The notes below the pieces were generated by a model that searched no databases, was not told the origin of the DNA, and saw only the letters and a list, made by a program, of their open reading frames with translations. Positions 1 through 5,682 of a DNA stretch of 5,742 nucleotides are shown here, piece by piece; position 1 is the first letter of the stretch; each line of letters starts with the position of its first letter. Source of the DNA: an uncultured Legionellales bacterium (GTDB lineage: Bacteria > Pseudomonadota > Gammaproteobacteria > UBA1113); NCBI GenBank assembly GCA_945956945.1, contig CAMFJO010000066.1, forward strand, positions 1 to 5,742, in the 5' to 3' direction. The translations under genes were made by a program, and so were the position numbers.

Positions 1-174
1 ATGCATCATTCCCCAATTATATTGAGCTTCTCTGTCTCCACCTTTTGCCTTTCGCTCTAAATCCAACTGCATACTTCTATAATTTCCAGATTGGTAAAAT
101 TCAAAGGCGCTTGTTGATTTATCAGTAGATCCTTTGGCTGATGATCCTGCTAATCCTGTTGTTCTTTTTCCCAT
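1..174 (-). CDS. Sel1-repeat-like protein, N-terminal 58 residues (partial)
   Basis: An open frame on the minus strand starts with ATG at 174-172 and is still open at the left edge, so only the first 58 codons are visible. The start is supported by an AAGGA Shine-Dalgarno sequence (complement of 183-187) 8 bases upstream. Residues 1-25 are rich in Gly, Ser, Thr and Lys with no hydrophobic stretch, so no signal peptide is seen. Residues 43-58 (AKGGDREAQYNWGMMH) match the first helix of a Sel1/TPR-like repeat, whose usual form is A..GD.EAQY.LG.MY. In the family such repeats form solenoids that bind other proteins; in Legionella and Coxiella relatives several act as host-interaction factors. That role is only an inference here, because one partial repeat is visible. 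The family call is moderate and the function is unknown. Confidence 0.6.
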   Translation of the reverse strand, partial: MGKRTTGLAGSSAKGSTDKSTSAFEFYQSGNYRSMQLDLERKAKGGDREAQYNWGMMH

Positions 175-947
175 TTTAATAATCCTTATTCTAATTTGTG
201 TTTTAATATGCAATTGTTTAAGAGCACCTAAAGTAGACCTCTTCTTTAGATTTCTAAAAAACAGTTGTACCTTTTAAAAAGACATGCCTATTTTTAAACA
301 TTTTTCTGCCGAAAATTTTCTACATGCTAAATCCTCCACTGATGACGCTTGAAAATAATTATTGAATATCCCAATCACAATGTCTTCATTGCGATAAGCA
401 ATATTTTTATGATAAAGAATAACCTCCTTTTTTAAATTCTACTTAGACAGGTTGTTCCTATCTGGGAACGGATGCCGCTTTTATGATGAAATTAAAGTAA
501 TAAGAAATGTGCTAGCATACTCATCCTTATACGCAAGAAGAAACCATTGCTAGCGCTAAACTCACACAAAATATAATCGCGATCTGTGCTTCGTTTTATA
601 TTATTTAAGCAGCTAACCCGTAGTATACGTTAGAGCAAACTTCCTTTCAAGGATTTTATCACCCGTATTCATCCAAATTTTTATTTTATTTTAAGTGAAG
701 CAGAAAAATGTGCACAGAAGTGTAGAAAATAAATATTCTAGCAATGCAATGAACAGAACAGAAGGATAATAAAAATAATTTAATAACCGGGGTTGAAATG
801 ATTCCACTGCCTAAGCGCCATAACAGAAATAGAATATATCAGGATTCGAAAATCTGGTGGATACCGCAAAAAAAAATAGTACCGAGATATATTCTAACCG
901 GTCAGACATGGTCTTTTCATTTATTTAGGTTAGCAAATCTCCCCCTT
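175..947. other. Gene-poor AT-rich intergenic stretch with short startless open frames
   Basis: About 770 bases hold no gene I can support. On the minus strand an open frame from 438 to 274 (54 codons) is preceded by a stop at 441-439, has no ATG or TTG start, and has only a late GTG at codon 21. It encodes a plausible mixed peptide including NEDIVIGIFNNYF and ends IGMSF. A second minus-strand frame, about 45 codons across roughly 625-490, also lacks an early start. These may be decayed gene pieces or chance. Small inverted repeats are present: TTTAGA/TCTAAA at 245-258, GTTCC/GGAAC at 454-469, and a bulged hairpin at 613-633. I see no tRNA and no insertion sequence ends. Confidence 0.4.
868..902 (-). 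terminator. Candidate Rho-independent terminator of the lysR operon
   Basis: Read on the minus strand, ACCG (902-899) pairs with CGGT (884-881). AGA (895-893) pairs with TCT (887-885) around a five-base loop, and three unpaired bases sit in the left arm. Four bases after the hairpin come nine T residues (complement of A868-A876). It begins 45 bases beyond the stop codon of the small membrane protein gene, where the leftward lysR transcript should end. The stem is short and bulged, so the call is moderate. Confidence 0.45.
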
Positions 948-1310
948 TTAGAAGAAGATTTTAGAAAGTCTAGTACTCCACGACCTTTCTGCTTCGGCTT
1001 GTTTTTTCTCTGCTTCGAGCCTTGGTAGCACTATATTATTGACAAGCGGCTGAAAAAAACAGTTTACACCTCTTTGTACATAGCTACCGCACATTTTCCC
1101 GAGAGCAATAACGAGACATCCTGCTAAGCCGCCACAGGTATCTCCTGCAATAGAGCTACTCGTAGATTTTGCCCAATCCGCTAAAATGCCAGTGAGCGCC
1201 AGGCAAATAACTGTTGCCACCAGTTTCTGGGAATTCTCAAAATATTTCCCCTCTTTTGCTGTTTTTATATCATCCTTTATTTCTTGGGGAGATCTCGTTG
1301 TGTAAGTCAT
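948..1310 (-). CDS. Small two-helix membrane protein, unknown function
   Basis: This 120-residue protein matches no family I recognise. It has a charged N-terminus (residues 1-29), a hydrophobic segment at about 30-46 (VATVICLALTGILADWA), a Gly/Ser/Thr turn, and a second hydrophobic segment at about 58-76 (GGLAGCLVIALGKMCG). A strongly charged helix follows at 97-113 (EAEKKQAEAERS). The likely topology is two inner-membrane helices with both ends on the same side. Five cysteines fall in or near the hydrophobic part (36, 59, 65, 74, 84). Its ATG overlaps the TGA of the upstream LysR gene as ATGA (1310-1307), and a good Shine-Dalgarno AGGAAGG (complement of 1315-1321) lies 4 bases before the start, inside the lysR 3' end. 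This indicates one transcript with translational coupling, so the protein probably works with the regulator or with its target, the exported SDR. That link is inferred from context only. Confidence 0.72.
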   Translation of the reverse strand: MTYTTRSPQEIKDDIKTAKEGKYFENSQKLVATVICLALTGILADWAKSTSSSIAGDTCGGLAGCLVIALGKMCGSYVQRGVNCFFQPLVNNIVLPRLEAEKKQAEAERSWSTRLSKIFF

Positions 1311-2191
1311 AAAGCCTTCCTGCTGGTAAAATTTTTAAAATAATCGGCCGTTAGTCTAGCTATATGCTCAGCTCCTACAGGACGATAATATTGGTAGATA
1401 TCAATTTTAGCGGGTTTATCCAAAGGAATTTCTACCAATCTTTTATGATGAATTTCTTCTTTAGCAGCCATATCCAAGGTCCACATTAGGCCTAATCCCG
1501 CAATACAGGCATGAAGAATATTAATACCTGAGGTAGCAGTATAATTCCCTTGCACTTGAACTTTTTTATTATTAGCAAAACTCCACTCCTTATTAGGAGA
1601 AACCCGCAAATTAATTAAACAATTATGATTTTTTAAATCCTCTATGTTTTTAGGAATTCCATATTTTTCAATATACTCTGGCGCTGCATAAATAGTGCTT
1701 TTTGCTGTAAACAAATACTCCTTAATCAGCTGTTTGTCGCTCATATTTATTCCTGAGATAATCAAATCTACCGTTCCATCAGCCAAAGAACCCCAAAGAA
1801 TCTCATCCATGGTTTTTAATTGTACTTTAGGATAGCTATGCAAAAAACTCTTAAGCTGTTCAATAAAATGTAGGGAATGCAGCAAGCTAGGAATCCCTAG
1901 GGTTAAAACGCCGTGAGGTTCTTTTTCTAAATTGGTTAGTGCATTTTGTGCCAGATCAATCTCCACAAGAATTCTCTTAACATGCCTAAGATAAATCTCT
2001 CCTGCTTCTGTTAACTCTATCCGTCTTGTAGTGCGGTGAATTAACCGTTTTTCCAATAATTTTTCTAATCGTTGTAACTGATTTGTCAGTATTGGCGTTG
2101 AGATGCGGGTATGCCTAGCAGCCTGACTAAAGCCCTGGTGCTCTGCTATTGCTAGAAATCCTTTCATACAAGAAATGAGGTCTAAAGACAT
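1307..2191 (-). CDS. LysR-type transcriptional regulator
   Basis: With the start at 2191 this is a 294-residue LysR-type regulator, the usual length for the family. The N-terminal winged helix-turn-helix covers about residues 4-62: GFLAIAEHQGFSQAARH, then a recognition helix and QLQRLEKLLEKRLIHRT, followed by the typical RRIELTEAG wing. A linker helix leads to the periplasmic-binding-protein-like effector domain from about residue 95 (VLTLGIPS) to the C-terminus. The HRTTRR..LTEAG pattern resembles the large CrgA/AaeR-like group; the effector cannot be told from sequence. An in-frame ATG at 2239 would add 16 residues (MIKLYLLNKLFSKFIT) that the family lacks. It would also lie about 5 bases from the predicted transcription start and would run through an inverted repeat, so I prefer 2191. 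Neither start has a clear Shine-Dalgarno. The gene diverges from the SDR gene and overlaps the next gene by 4 bases, so the likely target is the SDR, and probably itself. Confidence 0.9.
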   Translation of the reverse strand: MSLDLISCMKGFLAIAEHQGFSQAARHTRISTPILTNQLQRLEKLLEKRLIHRTTRRIELTEAGEIYLRHVKRILVEIDLAQNALTNLEKEPHGVLTLGIPSLLHSLHFIEQLKSFLHSYPKVQLKTMDEILWGSLADGTVDLIISGINMSDKQLIKEYLFTAKSTIYAAPEYIEKYGIPKNIEDLKNHNCLINLRVSPNKEWSFANNKKVQVQGNYTATSGINILHACIAGLGLMWTLDMAAKEEIHHKRLVEIPLDKPAKIDIYQYYRPVGAEHIARLTADYFKNFTSRKAL

Positions 2192-2192
2192 T

Positions 2193-2231
2193 GTTATAAA
2201 TTTACTGAATAGTTTGTTAAGTAAATATAAC
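2193..2231. promoter_or_regulatory. Inverted repeat, candidate LysR-type operator
   Basis: GTTATA (2193-2198) and TTTACT (2201-2206) are matched by AGTAAA (2220-2225) and TATAAC (2226-2231). This gives 12 complementary bases in each arm, a 2-base bulge in the left arm and a 13-base centre. The centre (about 2212) lies near -62 relative to the predicted SDR transcription start. LysR-type regulators classically bind a dyad near -65 of their target. The repeat also sits in the lysR leader, directly before the preferred start codon, so binding could repress lysR. The centre is longer than the classical T-N11-A box. An RNA hairpin masking the lysR start is an alternative. Confidence 0.55.
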
Positions 2232-2240
2232 TTTATCATA

Positions 2241-2267
2241 TTGATTTTGAATAGTAAAATATAAAAT
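2241..2267 (+). promoter_or_regulatory. Candidate promoter of the SDR gene
   Basis: TTGATT (2241-2246) and TAAAAT (2262-2267) resemble sigma70 -35 and -10 boxes, with a 15-base spacer that is shorter than ideal. Transcription would start near 2274, giving a leader of about 19 bases. A weak -35 with suboptimal spacing is typical of activator-dependent promoters. The box assignment is by eye in an AT-rich stretch. Confidence 0.4.
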
Positions 2268-2279
2268 AGTTCGTATCAA
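2251..2279 (-). promoter_or_regulatory. Candidate promoter of the lysR operon
   Basis: On the minus strand, TTGATA (complement of 2274-2279) and TACTAT (complement of 2251-2256) are separated by exactly 17 bases, matching sigma70 boxes at 5 of 6 and 4 of 6 positions. Transcription would start near 2244. The promoter overlaps the opposing SDR promoter almost completely, so the two polymerases would compete for the same DNA. The start point leaves a leader of about 53 bases before the ATG at 2191 but only about 5 before the ATG at 2239. Confidence 0.5.
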
Positions 2280-2292
2280 AAAATGAGGTATT

Positions 2293-3354
2293 ATGAAAAA
2301 ATTTTTAATATTGAGCCTAAATATCCTCTTGGCGATGACATTCACCTCTCAAATTTATGCTCAACTATTTTCCATAGGGTCTAATCCTACTTTTAAGGAA
2401 AGATTTAAGGATAAAGTCATTTTTATTACTGGAGGAACCTCCGGTATTGGGCTCACTACCGCTGTTGAATTTGTTCAGCAAGGGGCTAAAGCGGTTATCG
2501 TTTGCGGCAGAACTGAAGAAAAATGGCAGGCAGCGCAAAAATATATTCATACTTACTTGACGACAGAAGAAGTAAAACACTTGGAGTATTGGCCCTGCGA
2601 TGTAAGAATTGAAAATAGCATGAAAAACACCATAGAAAAAATTTATAATCGATATGGTCGCCTCGATGTGGCTTATAATAATGCTGGCGTTTCACCAGGA
2701 CATAGTGAAAGTATTGAGCATCTAAGGTTTGATTCTATTATTAACGATCAAGGCGATATACTTTATAAGTTAAGTGCGCCCCAACCAAGCTCAGAAAATC
2801 AAAATGAACAATGGAAAAAAGCAGATCCCACTCAGGCCAGCTCTTTATCTTCTTATCGAGAATCAGAATTCGCCACCAATGTTATGGGTGTTTTCTACTC
2901 GATGAAATGGGAATTAACGCTAGCCTTGCAAAAACAACCCAAAGATTTACCGCTATCTATCATTAATACGGCGAGTAAGTTTGGCATTCTCCCTCAACCT
3001 TATAGACCTCTGTATGATGCGTCCAAAGCTTGGATTATAGGATTTTCACGCTCTTTGGCAAATCAAATAGCAGAAAGAAGCATTCAAGATGGAAGAGCTA
3101 TGATTCGCATTAATGTGGTAGCACCCGGTACAACCAATACACCGCTGATAACCAGCAACAAAACTTCTGCAGGAGCAGAAAAGAAAGCTTCTGCAGGAGC
3201 GCCTATGCAACGTATTGCAAGTCCGGAAGAAATAGCCCCTAGCGTACTATTTTTAGCAGATGATAGTATGTCAAGCTATATAACAGCAACGACACTTTCA
3301 GTAGACGGTGGTTATACAGGCTCACCGCTCATTGTGCCTATTTCTAATGGATAG
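2293..3354 (+). CDS. Exported short-chain dehydrogenase/reductase (SDR) with insertion
   Basis: This 353-residue protein is a classical SDR, predicted to be an NAD(P)-dependent oxidoreductase. The Rossmann nucleotide motif TGGTSGIG is at 46-53, the conserved CDV at 102-104 and NNAG at 129-132. The catalytic set is N196, S228, Y241 and K245 (YDASK). A PG motif at 278-279 follows the active site, and the C-terminus has the usual LSVDGGYTG. CGR at 71-73 after the second strand suggests NADP(H) preference. Two features are odd. Residues 1-23 form a signal peptide (MKK, a hydrophobic core, then a likely cleavage after IYA), so the enzyme should leave the cytoplasm or be membrane-tethered. NNAG and N196 are about 66 residues apart instead of the usual 20-25, giving a polar insertion of about 40-45 residues. 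GAGG (2285-2288) gives a close Shine-Dalgarno 4 bases before the ATG. The substrate is unknown. The gene is divergent from a LysR regulator that probably controls it. Confidence 0.88.
   Translation: MKKFLILSLNILLAMTFTSQIYAQLFSIGSNPTFKERFKDKVIFITGGTSGIGLTTAVEFVQQGAKAVIVCGRTEEKWQAAQKYIHTYLTTEEVKHLEYWPCDVRIENSMKNTIEKIYNRYGRLDVAYNNAGVSPGHSESIEHLRFDSIINDQGDILYKLSAPQPSSENQNEQWKKADPTQASSLSSYRESEFATNVMGVFYSMKWELTLALQKQPKDLPLSIINTASKFGILPQPYRPLYDASKAWIIGFSRSLANQIAERSIQDGRAMIRINVVAPGTTNTPLITSNKTSAGAEKKASAGAPMQRIASPEEIAPSVLFLADDSMSSYITATTLSVDGGYTGSPLIVPISNG
3157..3204 (+). repeat. Imperfect 24-bp in-frame tandem duplication inside the SDR gene
   Basis: Two adjacent 24-base units (3157-3180 and 3181-3204) share an exact 13-base core, CTTCTGCAGGAGC, at 3164-3176 and 3188-3200. 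They agree at 18 of 24 positions overall, and the first 20 bases agree at 18. They encode NKTSAGAE and KKASAGAP (residues 289-304), so the duplication adds eight residues without breaking the frame. It falls in the variable loop after the PG motif, which in SDRs closes over the substrate. Confidence 0.8.
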
Positions 3355-3369
3355 AGATCTCAATCACAC

Positions 3370-5388
3370 TCAAAAAGTATCATAAGGATCTACATCTACC
3401 GACCAGCGCAGCGTACGCGCACTTTTATTGTGGCTGAGGAAATGGGTTAACTGGTTCAAGGCATCATGCAAAGCAGAACGTTGATAGGACCACAACAATA
3501 ACTGATAGTGGTACACTTTATCACGCTTTTCCATGGGCGATGGCGCAGGTCCGAGGCAACGCACAGCCCTTAAGTTCTCTGGCGACACGGTTTGCTTAGC
3601 CTCCGTTAATACCGCTTGTAAAACATCCGCCTTGCGTCCCTGAATACGAATCATTGCCATATAGGTATAAGGCGGCAATTGTGCTTGCTTTCGCTCTGTT
3701 AATACGTATTGCGCAAAAGCGTGATAGCCTTTTTCCAATAAAATATCCAATAAAGGGTGCTCGGGATGACGTGTCTGAATCCAAATCTCTCCTGCTTTTT
3801 CGGCGCGTCCAGCACGACCCGCAACCTGCACGATAAGCTGCGCCAAATGTTCAGTGGCCCTGAATTCAGAGCTGAATAAGCCGCTGTCCGCATCGATAAT
3901 GCCGACCAGCGTCACATTCGGAAAATGATGGCCTTTCGCCAACATCTGGGTTCCCACTAAAATCAAATAGCGTGTATCTTCTATCGCCTGCAAATAGGCT
4001 TCCATACTCCCCTTCTTGCGTGTTGTGTCCTTATCGATGCGTGCTATTTCCGTATTAGGAAAAGCCTTATTTAATACCGACTCTATACGTTCCGTCCCTA
4101 AACCTACTGGCATTAATACATCGCTTTGACAGTTTAAACATTGCCGTGGTTTTTTGCGTACGGTATTACAGTGATGGCAATGCAATCTCTCCGGTGATAA
4201 ATGCAAGGTCATATAACTATCGCAGTGCGGGCAAGGAACTACCCAGCCGCAATGGTGACAAATTAAAATGGGTGAAAAACCACGCCGATTTAAAAATAAT
4301 AAAGTTTGCTCACCTTTTTCTACACGTGTGGCTATTTCTTTAATGAGTCGTGTGGAAATGCCTTCTTCTAAACGCTCATTGCGAATATCTAATACTCTAA
4401 AGCGTCCCAAGCGTGCATCACCAGCGCGTTCACGCAAGGATAGTGCTTCGAATCGATTTTCAGACACATTGTAGAGCGTTTCTAAACTGTGCGTTGCTGA
4501 ACCTAAAACAACGGGTATATTAGCTTGATAGGCTCTTTGTACTGCTACATCGCGTGCCGAATATTGCACACCGTCTTGCTGTTTATAGGAACTGTCATGC
4601 GCTTCATCAACAATGATTAAACCTAAATGCGGCATCACTGCCCACACACTGGAACGTGTACCAATGACGATGCGTGCCGCGCCACTCGCCGCTAATAACC
4701 AATGCGCTAATCGTTGTTTCTCGGTTAAACGCGAATGCAATAAAGTAATAGGGATCGCAAAGCGATCCGTAAAGCGTGCGATCATTTGCGGCGTTAAGCC
4801 AATCTCGGGCACCAGCACCAATACTTGTAAACCTTGTGCAAGTGCACGGGTAATCGCCTGTAAATAGACCTCCGTTTTACCGCTACCGGTAATGCCATCC
4901 AAAGCAAAAGCCTTAAAATGCCCGAGGCTGGCAATGATAGTGTCTACTGCTATTTTTTGCTCTGCATTTAAGTCATGTCCGGGTACGCGCAAGACAGAGC
5001 GTGACGTATCGTGCATGGTAAGAGGCATTTCATCGGGTAGAGATTCCCCCAAGCGTAACCGTTTGGGTAGGGCACCCGCCAACACAGTGCCTAAAGGCGC
5101 ATGATAATAATCGGCAGCCCATTGGCAAAGACGTAAAATAGCCTCTGAAACACAAGGCTTATTGTCTAAAATCGTCATTAAAGGCTTTAACTTATGGATA
5201 GGCACATCCGATTGCTGATTACAGGACGCAATGACCCCTATCTTAGTTTGTTCCCCAAAAGGTACCCGCACACGCATACCTTGCTGTGGGGCAAGCCCTT
5301 CTGTGGGGACAATATAATCAAACAAACGGCGTAAAGGGACATCCAGGGCAACCTTCACTATAGGGGGATAATCTATTAATTCCGTCAT
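3370..5388 (-). CDS. priA: PriA, primosomal protein N' (replication restart helicase)
   Basis: PriA is a 3'-to-5' DExH helicase that recognises stalled forks and starts reloading of the replicative helicase. Here it has 672 residues. The N-terminal 3'-end-binding domain is at about 1-108 (VALDVPLRRLFDY, RVRVPFG). The first helicase lobe carries Walker A GITGSGKT (165-172), VPEIGLTPQ (193-201), DEAH (261-264; E. coli has DEEH) and GSAT (296-299). The cysteine-rich zinc insertion is complete, with eight cysteines at 377, 380, 386, 389, 404, 407, 417 and 420. The second lobe has GTQMLAKGHHFP (479-490) and QVAGRAGR (521-528), and the C-terminal domain ends in DVDPYDTF. E. coli PriA has about 732 residues. 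The shortfall lies between residues 110 and 140, where E. coli has its winged-helix domain and only a short linker remains here. The start gives the expected N-terminus although the Shine-Dalgarno is weak. The gene converges on the SDR gene with 15 bases between stops and no hairpin there. Confidence 0.97.
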   Translation of the reverse strand: MTELIDYPPIVKVALDVPLRRLFDYIVPTEGLAPQQGMRVRVPFGEQTKIGVIASCNQQSDVPIHKLKPLMTILDNKPCVSEAILRLCQWAADYYHAPLGTVLAGALPKRLRLGESLPDEMPLTMHDTSRSVLRVPGHDLNAEQKIAVDTIIASLGHFKAFALDGITGSGKTEVYLQAITRALAQGLQVLVLVPEIGLTPQMIARFTDRFAIPITLLHSRLTEKQRLAHWLLAASGAARIVIGTRSSVWAVMPHLGLIIVDEAHDSSYKQQDGVQYSARDVAVQRAYQANIPVVLGSATHSLETLYNVSENRFEALSLRERAGDARLGRFRVLDIRNERLEEGISTRLIKEIATRVEKGEQTLLFLNRRGFSPILICHHCGWVVPCPHCDSYMTLHLSPERLHCHHCNTVRKKPRQCLNCQSDVLMPVGLGTERIESVLNKAFPNTEIARIDKDTTRKKGSMEAYLQAIEDTRYLILVGTQMLAKGHHFPNVTLVGIIDADSGLFSSEFRATEHLAQLIVQVAGRAGRAEKAGEIWIQTRHPEHPLLDILLEKGYHAFAQYVLTERKQAQLPPYTYMAMIRIQGRKADVLQAVLTEAKQTVSPENLRAVRCLGPAPSPMEKRDKVYHYQLLLWSYQRSALHDALNQLTHFLSHNKSARTLRWSVDVDPYDTF

Positions 5389-5483
5389 AAAAGAACGCTC
5401 ATAACGATAATACGGGAGTGTAACAAAAACAGGGGGCTACTGCACGCTAGAATCTGTTGACCGTAGGTTAATCGGCCTAAGTT

Positions 5484-5500
5484 CTGTGGATAACTTTGTG
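5484..5500 (+). repeat. 17-bp direct repeat copy 1, containing a consensus DnaA box
   Basis: CTGTGGATAACTTTGTG contains TGTGGATAA (5485-5493), the exact complement of the consensus DnaA box TTATCCACA. The identical 17 bases recur at 5666-5682. An imperfect box, TGTGATTAA, overlaps its end at 5497-5505. Confidence 0.8.
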
Positions 5501-5571
5501 ATTAAGTTTTTGCAATCGTGCGGTAGATTGTTTCAAATAATGTCTAATCGGTTTCTTTTGGCGCACCCGCC

Positions 5572-5627
5572 TAAAAAATTTATTATAAATCAATAAGATA
5601 AAATATTTTTTATTAAAATAGAAAAAA
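5572..5627. other. Very AT-rich block, candidate DNA unwinding element
   Basis: Only 3 of 56 bases are G or C, clearly lower than the surrounding DNA. It lies between the two DnaA boxes. Such blocks melt first at bacterial origins. Without a recognised set of 13-mers or DnaA-trio repeats, this remains an inference from position and composition. Confidence 0.35.
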
Positions 5628-5651
5628 GGCTTGCCTTTTAATTTTTTTTTT
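5624..5651. terminator. Hairpin with T tract, candidate bidirectional terminator
   Basis: AAAAGGC (5624-5630) pairs with GCCTTTT (5633-5639), closing over a CTTG loop. On the plus strand it is followed by AA and ten T residues (5642-5651). On the minus strand the stem runs directly into TTTTTT (complement of 5622-5627). No plus-strand gene lies to its left to be terminated, so it may end a leftward gene that lies beyond the right edge. Confidence 0.5.
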
Positions 5652-5665
5652 GGTAGCGCCTTTGC

Positions 5666-5682
5666 CTGTGGATAACTTTGTG
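5666..5682 (+). repeat. 17-bp direct repeat copy 2, containing a consensus DnaA box
   Basis: This is a perfect second copy of CTGTGGATAACTTTGTG, with the consensus DnaA box TGTGGATAA at 5667-5675. Its end overlaps the 10-bp palindrome TTGTGCACAA (5678-5687), which includes a 7-of-9 DnaA-like box. It has the same orientation as copy 1. Confidence 0.8.

Noticed and set aside
613..633. Bulged hairpin in the intergenic stretch, considered as a tRNA arm or terminator
   Set aside because: No acceptor or other tRNA arms surround it and no T tract follows on either strand.
798..1028. Plus-strand frame of 76 codons
   Set aside because: Its last 80 bases are antisense to the 3' end of the small membrane protein gene, and it runs through the candidate terminator of that operon. 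Its composition is unlike a real protein (many Trp, Phe, Pro and Arg) and no family is recognisable. A weak GGGGTTGAA precedes it, which is not enough.
2192..2239. Longer LysR start at 2239 adding 16 residues
   Set aside because: The extra residues are not part of LysR-type proteins. The ATG has no Shine-Dalgarno, lies almost at the predicted transcription start, and the added codons fall on the inverted repeat.
2365..2695. Minus-strand frames inside the SDR gene
   Set aside because: They are antisense shadows of a well-supported coding region and have no ribosome sites or recognisable content.
3596..5104. Several 60-84 codon frames on both strands inside priA
   Set aside because: They lie wholly within PriA coding sequence, whose motifs are intact from end to end.
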